A stretch of 49,304 bases of DNA from Acidobacteriota bacterium (GCA_025350695.1 JANXXI010000196.1:1-49304); one strand, 5' to 3'. Shown: positions 9,659 through 18,070, numbered from the stretch's first letter. A program made the numbers and translations. The notes: a model not told the origin generated them from the sequence alone.

Positions 9659-10402
9659 TTGTTACATTTTTCAAAGCATTTTTCTGGCGCGGCACTGTTA
9701 TTGCTTGCCTGCGCTCCAACTTACGCCGTAGTGATTCAGAACTTCGACACCGGCACAATCGCCCCTGGCGCCAGTTCGTTGACCTATGCGGGTAACGCTG
9801 GCCCAAGCTCGGGCTGCGCGGGTAATGCGGCGCTTTTCGGTGAAGGCACCTATGCCGTCACAACAAGCGCCAGTAGCTGCCACAGCTTCTGGGCTCCAAC
9901 AGGTCCCCAATCCAGCCCCAATTTCATGGCTGTGAATGGAAGCAACGTGGCCAATCAGATGAGCATCTACACCCAAACCGTGAGCACCGGACTCACGGCC
10001 GGCAACGGGTATAATTTCAGCGCTTGGTTCACTGGACTGTATTTGTCCGATCCAGCATCTCTAAGCTTGAGAGTATACGACGGGGTTGGAACCAGCGGCT
10101 CTTTGCTGACCACTCTTCAGTCCTTCACAACGAATGTGGCTGGCGGAAACGTAAACGGTCACGCGACAATCGCCGCGGATTGGGTGAAGCAGTCAATCGC
10201 ATTCACGGCACTATCGGGAACGGTCACTGTTCAGGTGTTCAACAATAGCGTCTCCGCAGGTGGAAACGACTTCGGTTTGGATACGCTCGAAATCGTTCAA
10301 ACAAGCACTGGAACGCCAAGTGGATCCGCAACTCCGGAACCGGCTTCTTTCTTCTTAGCTGGTTCTGCTTTGATTGGCCTCTGCATCATTCGCCGCAAGT
10401 AA
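9659..10402 (+). CDS. PEP-CTERM sorting-domain surface protein
   Basis: A 247-residue exported protein. It begins with a signal peptide (about residues 1-23, ending PTYA), continues as a Gly/Ser/Thr-rich beta-sandwich-like body with four Cys-containing positions near the start (SSGCAGN, ASSCHSFW), and ends with a classic PEP-CTERM anchor: TPEPASFF, a hydrophobic helix (LAGSALIGLCII) and a basic tail (RRK). Such proteins are processed by an exosortase and delivered to the cell surface or extracellular matrix; no exosortase gene is in the window. The start is TTG at 9659, supported by GGAGG at 9645-9649. It is a single-gene unit ended by a strong terminator. Confidence 0.88.
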   Translation: MLHFSKHFSGAALLLLACAPTYAVVIQNFDTGTIAPGASSLTYAGNAGPSSGCAGNAALFGEGTYAVTTSASSCHSFWAPTGPQSSPNFMAVNGSNVANQMSIYTQTVSTGLTAGNGYNFSAWFTGLYLSDPASLSLRVYDGVGTSGSLLTTLQSFTTNVAGGNVNGHATIAADWVKQSIAFTALSGTVTVQVFNNSVSAGGNDFGLDTLEIVQTSTGTPSGSATPEPASFFLAGSALIGLCIIRRK

Positions 10403-10417
10403 CTTGTTTTCCCACGG

Positions 10418-10449
10418 AAGCGCTGACCGGAAACGGATCAGCGCTTTTT
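10418..10449. terminator. Strong hairpin terminator shared by convergent genes
   Basis: AAGCGCTGA (10418-10426) pairs with TCAGCGCTT (10438-10446), with CCG/CGG complementarity inside and a GAAA tetraloop, followed by T residues to 10449. It terminates the PEP-CTERM gene and overlaps the last codons of the convergent methyltransferase-like gene. Confidence 0.85.
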
Positions 10450-11649
10450 GTGTATTACGTAGGTGTCAAACTGGTTTGTGTCCTGTCTGGTTCGAAGCAG
10501 GAACGCCTTCGCCGCTTCCGGTTCAAAATGGAACAGGCGAGTCACGGATTCTATCTCCTCTCTCGTATCGTTATGAATAAACCAGCCATTTGGCTCCAAC
10601 GCCTGAAATACATTGCTCAATGCCAGCAGAAGTTCTTTTTTGTTCAGATACACCAAAACATTGGTGGCTACGATCAAATCCTGCCCTCCTGGAATTCGAT
10701 CCGTCAGAATGTCGGCTAGCTCTCCGGTGACCCTTCTCGCTGTTCGACCGAGTGACCAAACGTTTCCTCGCCTGCTCCCCACGTGCTTTCCCAATTGCAA
10801 CCAATAATGCTCCAGATCAGCTTCGCCCTTCATTGGCGGAAGGTATAGGGTCGGATGCTTGCCCCGCGGAAAGTCGTTCAAAAAACTGAGCACCGCGGGA
10901 TTGATATCCATGCATCTGATTTCCATCTTACTTTTGTCCGCAAGCTTAAATTCCACCAACGCGTCGGCAACCGCGAACGGCTGATAGCTCTGGGGTGGAT
11001 ACCGTTCAAAGAGTCCGGAACGCGGCGCGAAATCAAGGCCAGGCCCTAATACCAAAACTCTACGGATCTTAGTATTGGGCGAGATCCTTCGAATCGTTTC
11101 AAGGGCCCGGGACACTGCGTAGGACGCCTCGATTGAAGTGTCGATGCTCAGTCCACGTCGCTGATAAAGGCCATCGATGAAAGCGCCCCTTGTCCTGCTC
11201 GGTTGGTTCAATGCCTCCACTTCCTTTTCGAAGAGAAAGCGCATTGACTCCATGTACCCTTGCTCAATCTTCGGCAACGGATCGGATTCCCCAAATAGAT
11301 TTTGAAAAAGCTGGATCCGGGAATCCTGACTCTCAACCTTGACAACGGATAAGAACGCTGCAATTCGCGCATTTACATTTGCGGGAATGGCTCCTGACTG
11401 CTGAAAAGTAACTGCACTCGCTGCCGGTTCGATTGGTTCGAGATCCGTGAACGTTTTGGACTGCAGTACAAAGTAAGCCAAGTGTTCTCTCCATGAAGCG
11501 CCAAGACGGCGGGCGGTTGAGGCGCGCACGTCATTTCTAAGCGCGTCAAAGTCCCTTTCGTTCACCGCAATAGAGGGTCGCAAAGGAACGGGGATATCGC
11601 TTAGCAGAAGTGGTTGAATGGCAGCTAACAGGCCGAACACTATAGTCAT
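10438..11649 (-). CDS. Putative exported SAM-methyltransferase-like protein
   Basis: A 403-residue protein. Its central and C-terminal parts have the signature of a class I methyltransferase: VLVLGPGLDF (motif I, with the usual Gly-x-Gly), CMDINP (acidic end of strand 2) and DLIVATNVLVYL followed by ALEPNGWFIHND (motif IV and post-motif region, CheR-like). The N-terminus (MTIVFGLLAAIQPLLLSDIP) is hydrophobic and looks like a signal peptide, which is odd for a SAM-dependent enzyme because SAM is cytoplasmic. The N-terminal 180 residues are helical and unassigned. The upstream gene neighbourhood is decayed, so there is no operon context. Enzymatic activity is inferred from motifs only. Confidence 0.72.
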   Translation of the reverse strand: MTIVFGLLAAIQPLLLSDIPVPLRPSIAVNERDFDALRNDVRASTARRLGASWREHLAYFVLQSKTFTDLEPIEPAASAVTFQQSGAIPANVNARIAAFLSVVKVESQDSRIQLFQNLFGESDPLPKIEQGYMESMRFLFEKEVEALNQPSRTRGAFIDGLYQRRGLSIDTSIEASYAVSRALETIRRISPNTKIRRVLVLGPGLDFAPRSGLFERYPPQSYQPFAVADALVEFKLADKSKMEIRCMDINPAVLSFLNDFPRGKHPTLYLPPMKGEADLEHYWLQLGKHVGSRRGNVWSLGRTARRVTGELADILTDRIPGGQDLIVATNVLVYLNKKELLLALSNVFQALEPNGWFIHNDTREEIESVTRLFHFEPEAAKAFLLRTRQDTNQFDTYVIHKKR

Positions 11650-11847
11650 GTTTCCTCAGGGTACACCACTGCTTCTCGCTATTGCTGTTGAGCCCCAAGA
11701 TTTGAGGCAATGCAGTCGATTGACCATATTTGCAGTTCAGATGCGAAACCCGAGAGAGTTCCATGGCATTCCGATTGCAAGGCTTCTTTTGTGAAATGGG
11801 GCTCTTTCCAGGGAACAATTGGCAAAACCTCTAAGCACTCTCAAAAG

Positions 11848-11990
11848 AATGGCGTGGTCACGTTGACCGGCGAGGCTAGCTCTCAATCCGAACGGATACG
11901 CACGCAGGCAGTGGCCGCCGCTGTGCCGAACGTGCTGCAGGTGGTGAACGAACTTCAGGTCAAAAATCAGAAAGCCACTTCGTCCAAATG
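11848..11990 (+). pseudogene. BON-domain remnant
   Basis: Within the frame 11710-12261, the segment 'NGVVTLTGEASSQSER' to 'VPNVLQVVNELQVKNQ' is the C-terminal part of a BON domain, a small module that binds membranes or hydrophobic ligands and is often exported. The preceding 46 residues show no second BON strand and no signal peptide. The frame runs directly into unrelated sigma-factor sequence, so this is a fragment left by deletion rather than a gene. Confidence 0.7.
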
Positions 11991-12027
11991 GACGTTGGCT
12001 CAACCACCGAAGGACGAATACAAACAT

Positions 12028-12339
12028 AAATATATCCACCAATTTCGTTTCGATGCAAAATTTGCATCCTGGCTTTCCCGGATCGTGGTCAATCACTGCC
12101 GCATGCGGTTGAGGAAGATGCGCCAAAACCTTCTGTCTCTCGATGAACCGCGTGGACGGACGGAGAATCGACCGCCAGCAAGAGTTCAAGGCCGATCTTA
12201 TTCCAGAAATAAGGCGAATGCCTGCGATCTTGCGAGATGCGCTTCTGCTTGCCGATGTTGAGGAACTTCAGCGAAAAGCCGACTTTTGCGCGCTCGTGTG
12301 GAGTTGCGTGACCGTTTGTGCAAGCATAGGCCTGGATAG
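12028..12339 (+). pseudogene. Decayed ECF-type RNA polymerase sigma factor
   Basis: Three pieces of one ECF sigma factor can be read in order. Frame 1 (12037-12150) has the end of region 2, 'FRFDAKFASWLSRIVVNHCRMRLRK' split here as FRFDAKFASWLSRIVVN and HCRMRLRK, followed by LSLDE. Frame 2 (12185-12268) has the start of region 4, 'FKADLIPEIRRMPAILRDAL' then LLADVEEL. Frame 1 again (12271-12337) has the end, AKSRLLRARVELRDRLCKH, stopping at TAG 12337. The helix-turn-helix recognition segment between VEEL and SAKSR is missing, consistent with a deletion plus frameshifts. Region 1/early region 2 is also absent. The gene is clearly non-functional. Confidence 0.8.
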
Positions 12340-12483
12340 TCCTCGACCATGAGCCCGTTTACCTGATTCAATGTCGCCGAGTTTGGCCTCACAATTGCTC
12401 TCCTTCTCTCTCGAATACAACATTCGCCGTAATTGGCGGGGGCAGAATCCTTGACCGGATTTGCCCATTTTCTAGTTGGCATA

Positions 12484-13317
12484 GTGATTAATGAAGATCC
12501 CAAATCGAAACTCGCAAGCGATGGATCTCCTTTGTTAGAGAGGATCATCGGAAGCGTGCGGGGATCGATTGAATGGTTCGGCGGGCTAAGCCTGCTGGGC
12601 GCACAAGTTATTCGGGAATGTTTTCGCCGTCCGTTTGAGTTTGGCGAAGTAATTAGACAAGTCTTCGAAATCGGATGGCGTTCCACCCCTCTAATTATCC
12701 TTTCCGGTTTAGCCGTGGGAATCGTACTCTCCATGCACACCCGCGCCACGCTGGAAAGATTCGGAGCAGCCGCCATGATCCCCACCGCACTTGCTTTTGC
12801 GCTGGTTAAGGAAACCGGGCCGCTGATTACCGGGCTGCTGATTTCAGGACGAGTTGGCGCGGGCATTGGAGCCGAACTGGGAGGCATGCGGGTTACCGAA
12901 CAGATTGACGCTTTGGAATCGTTGGCGGTGAATTCCTTCAAATATCTCGTGTTCACTCGAGTCGTGGCCTGCGCGTTATGTTTGCCTTTGTTGACCATCA
13001 TCATGGATTTTTCCGGAATGCTTGGTGGATTCATTGCGGAGGCAATCATTTCCGGATCGACACTCCGGCTCTATTTCTCACAAGCTTTCGGCAGCTTGGC
13101 ATTCGCCGACTTCATTCCAGCCACACTCAAAACGGTCGTCTTCGGCTTGATCATTGGCGGCACGTCATCCTTCCTTGGCTACAACGCAACGGGCGGGGCG
13201 GCAGGCGTCGGACGTGCAGCCACGCAGAGTGTTGTGTTCAGTTCCGTTCTCCTCATTCTGATGAACGTGATTCTAGTGAAGTTCATCGCATTCCTATTTC
13301 CGGTGGCTGGCGGATGA
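12484..13317 (+). CDS. mlaE: ABC transporter permease, MlaE family
   Basis: The membrane subunit of an MCE-type phospholipid transporter that moves lipids between inner and outer membrane. Family signatures include ILSGLAVGIVLSMH, ETGPLITGLLISGRVGAGIGAELGGM and RVTEQIDALESLAV, then LPLLTIIMDFSGMLGG and a final FLGYNATGGAAGVGRAAT. About five hydrophobic segments are visible. GTG 12484 gives 277 residues, close to the family size of about 260; TTG 12433 is an alternative. The stop codon overlaps the ATG of the ATPase gene (ATGA), so the three genes form an operon with MlaF and MlaD. No substrate-binding MlaC or outer-membrane MlaA partner is next to it. Confidence 0.92.
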   Translation: MINEDPKSKLASDGSPLLERIIGSVRGSIEWFGGLSLLGAQVIRECFRRPFEFGEVIRQVFEIGWRSTPLIILSGLAVGIVLSMHTRATLERFGAAAMIPTALAFALVKETGPLITGLLISGRVGAGIGAELGGMRVTEQIDALESLAVNSFKYLVFTRVVACALCLPLLTIIMDFSGMLGGFIAEAIISGSTLRLYFSQAFGSLAFADFIPATLKTVVFGLIIGGTSSFLGYNATGGAAGVGRAATQSVVFSSVLLILMNVILVKFIAFLFPVAGG

Positions 13318-14066
13318 GTGAAATCGACGCCAAAAATGCAATCGAGTTCAACGGCGTTTCGAAATCGTTCGACAAGCGCTGTGTGTTGAACAACCTTTCT
13401 TTCAACGTCAAAGAGGGTACCGGTTATGTCTTGCTAGGCCGCAGCGGCACTGGGAAAAGCGTAACCCTGAAGTTGATTTGCGGGTTACTACAACCCGATG
13501 CGGGCTCAGTCAAAGTGGCAGGCGTCGACATTACCGGAATGGATAGCACGGCGTTGACTCCCGTCCGCAAGCAAATGGGTTTTTTATTTCAAAGCGCCGC
13601 GCTATTCGACTCGATTTCTGTTGGCGCAAATGTTGCGTTCGCTCTGAAGCGCAATACGGATAAATCGAGTGAGGAAATTCATCAACGCACGCAGTCGGTC
13701 CTCGAGTCAGTTGGACTCGGCAAGGAATACGACAAAATGCCTTCCGACCTTTCCGGGGGAATGCGCAAGAGGGCCGGCCTAGCTCGTGCGCTTGCGCTTG
13801 AGCCATCCATCTTGCTGGTGGATGAGCCCAGCGCCGGGCTTGACCCAATTACGTCCGCGGAAATTGACGACCTTCTGCTGCATGTGAAACAGAACAACAC
13901 CACGTTGGTCGTGGTTACTCATAACATCCCCAGCGCTCGTGTCCTTGGAGATCGTTTAGCCTTTCTGGACAACGGAATAATTCTGGCGGAAGGAACGGCG
14001 GAAGAACTCGAACAGAGTGAACATCAATTAGTCAGGGATTTCATGAAATCCAAGCAGGGTGGGTGA
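13314..14066 (+). CDS. mlaF: ABC transporter ATP-binding protein, MlaF family
   Basis: A 250-residue cytoplasmic ATPase that powers the MCE lipid transporter. It has Walker A GRSGTGKS (residues 42-49), the signature LSGGMRKR (146-153), Walker B ILLVDEP with D170/E171 and the switch His in VVTHNI. LSGGMRKRAGLARAL and PSAGLDPIT are characteristic of the Mla/Ttg2A group. Translation is coupled to mlaE by a four-base ATGA overlap, and mlaD begins directly after the stop codon. Confidence 0.95.
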   Translation: MSEIDAKNAIEFNGVSKSFDKRCVLNNLSFNVKEGTGYVLLGRSGTGKSVTLKLICGLLQPDAGSVKVAGVDITGMDSTALTPVRKQMGFLFQSAALFDSISVGANVAFALKRNTDKSSEEIHQRTQSVLESVGLGKEYDKMPSDLSGGMRKRAGLARALALEPSILLVDEPSAGLDPITSAEIDDLLLHVKQNNTTLVVVTHNIPSARVLGDRLAFLDNGIILAEGTAEELEQSEHQLVRDFMKSKQGG

Positions 14067-14067
14067 A

Positions 14068-15483
14068 ATGGAAGCGAATAAGAAATTCATGGTTGGGTTG
14101 TTTGTCGCCGGGGCATTGCTCCTGTTTGCGCTCGGGCTCTTTCTGATTGGAAACAGCACACAGCTATTCACAAAATCCTTCGAGGTCAAGGCCGACTTCG
14201 CGAAAGTGACCGGCCTACAGGTCGGATCCAAAGTGAGGGTCGCGGGTATGGATGCCGGAGCAATAACGGTGATTGAGGTCCCCGCTAGCCCCAGCGCCAA
14301 GTTCCGGGTGCACGTGCGGATTGTCGAAACAATGCATCCCATTGTTCGGCAGGATTCAATAGCCACCATCCAAACCGACGGCCTTCTTGGGAACAAGTTT
14401 CTTGATGTAGGCGCAGGCACGGAAGGATCCCCACCCGCTCCAAAGAACGCACTAATTCCGTCGAAGGAACCCTTTGATTTGGGAGACCTAATGGATCAAA
14501 TGAGCGAGACCGTGAAGAACGTAAACTTGCTGATGGCGGGAGTGAAGGACGAGGTGATCACCGCTCTGGCAAATATTAGCGATGTCGCGCATTCAGCGAA
14601 TCGGTTAATAAAGACATCAACCCCGCAGGTGCGGGCCATTATGGAATCCTCAAACCGCATCGCGGCGAACATTCGGGAAATTTCCGATGGAGTTCGCGAT
14701 GGTCGAGGGGCAGTGGGAGCCTTGTTTAATGACCCACAACTCGCGGAGGACGTGAAGAAAACTATCCATGATGCCGGCGCGACTGTGCAGACCATTCGGG
14801 AAACCTCTGACCGGGCGCGAAGCATCATCACTAAGGTGGATGATAGCGACATTGTGCCCCAAGTGCGTAAAACAGTGCAGAATATGGAGCAAATAACACT
14901 GCAAGTGAAGGCTGCCGTGGAAAAATTTCAGTCCGCTTCCGGCGAGGGTGGGGTTGCTGAGAATCTTCAGAGAGCTCTGGCCGATGCTCACGAAGCGATG
15001 TCTGACCTCTCTGACGACACCGAAGCGCTGAAGCATAATTTCCTCTTTCGCGGCTACTTCAAACAGCGCGGCTTTTTCGACCTGGCCTCCATCAACCTGC
15101 CAGACTACAAGGCAGGCAAGTTCGCCAAGGGATTTCAGCGGTATCCTACTTGGATAGAGGCTGCGGATCTATTCGAGAAAGATCCAAAGGGAGTGGAAGT
15201 GATCAGCGCCTCTGGTAAACAGAAGCTGGACGCAGCTATGGCTGAAGTTATGCGCCTCCCACGAAACGGTCCTTTAATTGTGGAGGGCTACTCCGCGGAA
15301 GGGGAAGCATCGCAACAATACCTCGATGCCCGCCGCCGCGCCGTTAGAGTTCAAGCATACATAACAGATCGGTTTCATCTGAGGCCGGCGTATGTTGGGA
15401 CTGTTGTGATGGGCGCGGTCAAAGCTCAAGGTGGAGCACAGTTTCTTGACGGGATCAAGATCGTTTCGTACTACAAAAAGTAG
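14068..15483 (+). CDS. mlaD: MCE-domain lipid transport protein with OmpA-like C-terminal domain (MlaD-type)
   Basis: The periplasmic MCE subunit of the transporter, 471 residues from ATG 14068 (GTG 14059 is an alternative). One N-terminal membrane helix (about residues 6-28) is followed by a single MCE domain with FAKVTGLQVGSKVRVAGMDAG and DGLLGNKFLDV. Residues about 145-300 are long helices with heptad-like patterns (MSETVKNVNLLMAGVK and onward), as in MCE proteins that form lipid-shielding tunnels. The last 110 residues (GKQKLDAAMAEVM, PLIVEGYSAEGE, YLDARRRAVRVQAYI, PAYVGTVVMG) resemble an OmpA-like peptidoglycan-binding domain. E. coli MlaD lacks such a domain, so this fusion would anchor the lipid shuttle to the wall. 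Confidence 0.9.
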   Translation: MEANKKFMVGLFVAGALLLFALGLFLIGNSTQLFTKSFEVKADFAKVTGLQVGSKVRVAGMDAGAITVIEVPASPSAKFRVHVRIVETMHPIVRQDSIATIQTDGLLGNKFLDVGAGTEGSPPAPKNALIPSKEPFDLGDLMDQMSETVKNVNLLMAGVKDEVITALANISDVAHSANRLIKTSTPQVRAIMESSNRIAANIREISDGVRDGRGAVGALFNDPQLAEDVKKTIHDAGATVQTIRETSDRARSIITKVDDSDIVPQVRKTVQNMEQITLQVKAAVEKFQSASGEGGVAENLQRALADAHEAMSDLSDDTEALKHNFLFRGYFKQRGFFDLASINLPDYKAGKFAKGFQRYPTWIEAADLFEKDPKGVEVISASGKQKLDAAMAEVMRLPRNGPLIVEGYSAEGEASQQYLDARRRAVRVQAYITDRFHLRPAYVGTVVMGAVKAQGGAQFLDGIKIVSYYKK

Positions 15484-15793
15484 GAGACAGCCTTAAACCT
15501 ATTCGTTAAGGGCTCGAAGCAGATAGTCTGCAAGGAAAAATCCACGAGTCCGCGAGGCCGCTTTGTAGCAGCCCCCTTCCAGTTGTGGCCGTTGAGTAGG
15601 GGTCATGAATGACGCGTCACAAGATCGTACAGGAGGTTGGGCCGTTGCGTCGAGCGCATGCCGGTCAGCCTTTGGGAAAAGATCGACGGAAGCCGCTTCG
15701 TCCCCCATTGCATCAAAGACGATATCGCGCTCGGGATTTAGGAGGGTAGGGCGGTTAAGTTGGGTATCCCCGGAGCCAGTAAACGTAGGGCGT

Positions 15794-15929
15794 GAAGAAT
15801 TGCAATGGCTCGCAAAAGAATCTGGTTCGTTCGCTGGCCAGTGGGTGGTGCTCGAATGGGTCGCGTCTGGTTGCCCTCGGTGAAAAACTCGCCGCAGTAA
15901 GGGCTCGACTTGACAAGCGGAATCCTTAA
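15794..15929 (+). pseudogene. DUF5678-like fragment with frameshift
   Basis: The frame of 15605-15883 contains EELQWLAKESGSFAGQWVVLE, matching the small DUF5678 module (pattern W-L-x(7)-Y/F-A-G-x-W-V). At about 15857-15861 the homology jumps frame and continues as SRLVALGEKLAAVRARLDK to a TAA at 15927. One frameshift therefore splits the domain. Such modules often sit directly upstream of a retropepsin-like protease gene, and the next relic is just that. Confidence 0.6.
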
Positions 15930-15933
15930 ACGT

Positions 15934-16143
15934 TTCCGGACGGCGAACAGCGGGTTTGAAGCCTACGGGCACGAAGTTGAGCTTACGGTTCTTGGTGTTG
16001 CCACTCAATCTATCGTCTACTTTTTTGCCGACCCCATGATCGACAAGAATGAATTGGGTAGAACCGGCTGGCTAGATAGGGTTCGCCTCGGACTGATCCA
16101 TCATGACAACAAAATCTACGTGGCTCCTCACGACCGCGCTTGA
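15934..16143 (+). pseudogene. C-terminal fragment of a retropepsin-like aspartyl protease
   Basis: The segment GFEAYGHEVELTVLGV, then VYFFADPMIDKNELGRTGWLD and RVRLGLIHHDNKIYVAPHD, is the C-terminal half of a single-lobed retropepsin-like protein; the LGRTGWLD phrase is the conserved end motif. The N-terminal half with the catalytic D-T-G is missing and the frame begins only at 15910, so the protein is not active. It is preceded by the DUF5678 relic. Confidence 0.6.
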
Positions 16144-16510
16144 TTTCAGGCGAATTCGGTGGTTCACTCTTGCCATCACAACACCAACAAGCCTTCAGGT
16201 TATTGGCCGTTTGGGTCGCCATAGCGCATTTCGCCAATCTGCGAATAACGGAATAGGCATTGAAATTCCGCGGGTGAGATAATTGCAAGCGCGGGGTGGT
16301 TACGGGATTCGTCCCGTCGGCGCTTTGCAAGGTCGACAGCAGGCGTAAGAATCAAGTCGTGTCGGAGCCTTTGCAAAGCACCATCACCACCAGTCCAAAA
16401 ATTCTTCAACCCATCTATCTCTTTCATTTCAGAACCAAATCGAATCCATGGCCTGCTCCCCGGAAGCTGATTCCCTTGCTCGGCGCGCTACTCTTGAATC
16501 GGGATAAATC
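16144..16510. other. Non-coding or decayed stretch
   Basis: No frame in this stretch shows a family resemblance or a credible start. The region is flanked by relics and probably also consists of decayed genes. The stretch 15484-15793 before the DUF5678 relic is equally empty. Confidence 0.4.
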
Positions 16511-17560
16511 TTGCCATCAAACGCATACAACGCGCTCCTTGCTGTCGCCAGCCAGGTCAAACTCTGGATCACACCGACCCGCCAGAGCTATGCCCAAATT
16601 CCCGCCGGAGCCGTCCCCGTCTGGTCCGAAGAATTCTTTACTTGGTGCTACGCCAAATTAAACTTTCAGAATTTTCCTGCGCCCATCACTTATAACAAGG
16701 TCCTGCGCGCGCTTGACGCAATGGCTGCTGCCCAGCCACGCGAAAATGTTCAGCCAATCAACCTGCGAAGCGCCGCTACGCGACACGGCGAATACGAAAT
16801 TGATCTCGGTGGCATGGTAGTTCATCTAACAGGAAAGCAGTGGGCTATCAAAGAAAACAACTTCGACGGCCCCAGCCGCTTCCTTCGCCCCTTCTCATCC
16901 CGCCAGCTTCCTCACCCAACACAATCCCAGAAAACGCTCCCAGAACACCTCCGCGCCGCCTTCGGTCTTAACGAACCGGAGGCCAACGAAGAAGACCAAG
17001 CCAAAGCCCTTGGCCAATGGCTCGAACTAGCCCTCCGGCCCGATGCCAACTGTCCCCCGCTAATTCTTACTGGCGAGTTTCGCGACGAAGCAGTTGAAGC
17101 CCTCCGCCAGCTAATCGACCCAGCCACCTGCGCCATGCTCCCGTTCCCCCTAAGCCGTGGCGAAGCCGGACGCATGGCCCTATGCAACCGCGTCCTCGCA
17201 TTTCAAGTCTTCGGGAAAATTAGCACGTTCAAACGAAAAGTGGTGAAGGATCTATCCCAAGGCATCTTCAATGTGCGCCTTCATCAAAATGATCACAAGG
17301 GCCCCCTGCGCTATCAGCAGTTCAGCCGCCCCGTAATTCTCACGACCGGCGTAGCCCCGGAAATCTGCGGCAATCAGATCGTTATCGAAGTTAAAAAATG
17401 CGGTCAGTTCCAACAACAGGAATTGCTGGCCGCGCTCTTCAATCAAATGGTTCACAGCCTGCGCGAAGAACACAAACCGCATCGCCTCGAACCAACAGAA
17501 CGGACTCCGTTCGCCCCTGACCCATTAGTGAGTCCACAAACCGATCCGCCTATTCCATAA
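16511..17560 (+). CDS. D5/primase-helicase-like ATPase homologue lacking Walker A
   Basis: A 349-residue protein starting at TTG 16511. Its order of blocks matches the C-terminal ATPase portion of phage/plasmid-type D5-like proteins found in many actinobacterial and other genomes: GEYEIDLGG with a W-x-I strand, SRFLRPFSSRQLPHP (family: V-R-F-R-R-P...L-P-x-P), ALGQWLELALRPDANCPPLIL, then ALRQLIDPA and FSRPVILTTG (family: Q-R-P-V-I-L-N-G). In relatives the strand after L-x-L is G-E-x-G-S-A-K-S-T; here it reads TGEFRDEAVEA, so the phosphate-binding Lys and Ser/Thr are gone. ATP hydrolysis is thus unlikely. The frame is otherwise intact, which argues for a retained non-catalytic role. Surroundings are decayed genes. 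The tail (last 30 residues) is Pro-rich. Confidence 0.65.
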   Translation: MPSNAYNALLAVASQVKLWITPTRQSYAQIPAGAVPVWSEEFFTWCYAKLNFQNFPAPITYNKVLRALDAMAAAQPRENVQPINLRSAATRHGEYEIDLGGMVVHLTGKQWAIKENNFDGPSRFLRPFSSRQLPHPTQSQKTLPEHLRAAFGLNEPEANEEDQAKALGQWLELALRPDANCPPLILTGEFRDEAVEALRQLIDPATCAMLPFPLSRGEAGRMALCNRVLAFQVFGKISTFKRKVVKDLSQGIFNVRLHQNDHKGPLRYQQFSRPVILTTGVAPEICGNQIVIEVKKCGQFQQQELLAALFNQMVHSLREEHKPHRLEPTERTPFAPDPLVSPQTDPPIP

Positions 17561-17679
17561 ACACACCCGGTGCGGAGGGAAATCCGCAATGGCGAAGCAC
17601 CGGCGCCAAACTGAACAAGTGACTGCCTCGTAGGTCTTTGAAAATTGAAAAACGCATCACCGCGCCAGCGAAGGCCACG
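17561..17679. other. Short intergenic stretch between the D5-like gene and the ABC relic
   Basis: No gene or terminator-like hairpin with a T tract was recognised here. Together with the relic that follows, it makes up a 510-base interval without an intact gene. Confidence 0.4.
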
Positions 17680-18030
17680 CTATGCCCGGAAACTGGCCGC
17701 CATCATCATCTCTTCCAACTCCGGGGCGTTGTCTTCGTCGCATGGCTGCGGCACGGTCCAGTTAAGCGCGACTCGCGCTCCACGCTCGCCCTTGGCAAGA
17801 GAAACGATCCGCGTACCCAGCGCAGCGCGTCACGCCTGTTGTGAGTCATAAAAAGAATAGTAGTTCCCGCACCAAAGTTGCCTCTGCATTTCTTTCCGTG
17901 TCCCCCGGATCCAACGCGCTAAACGCCTCGTCCTCTTAAGCGGCCTGGTCAGCAGCGCCTGCGCAATTGCCACCCGTTGTTGGATCCCGCCTGAAACTTG
18001 GTCCTATCATCGAGCCAGCCGAACCTTTGT
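17680..18030 (-). pseudogene. Frameshifted ABC transporter ATPase relic (nitrate/sulfonate type)
   Basis: Read on the minus strand, successive frames give QVSGGIQQRVAIAQALLTRPL (signature and following helix, about 18000 to 17938), DEAFSALDPGD (Walker B/D-loop), then TTILFMTHNRRDAL (switch His) and finally GTRIVSLAKGERGARVALNW followed by ELEEMMMAASFRA and a stop at 17680-17682. The Walker A half is missing. At least two frameshifts are needed to connect the pieces. The pattern and the ending fit the NrtD/SsuB/TauB ATPases, of which no permease or binding protein remains nearby. Confidence 0.75.
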
Positions 18031-18070
18031 TATAACCATGGCATCGGGCATGCTTTTGTCTGTCAAATCC

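Noticed and set aside
12198-13049. 283-codon open frame on the minus strand opposite mlaE
   Set aside because: It is antisense to a well-supported permease gene and its composition (Ser/Pro/Arg-rich) has no domain resemblance.
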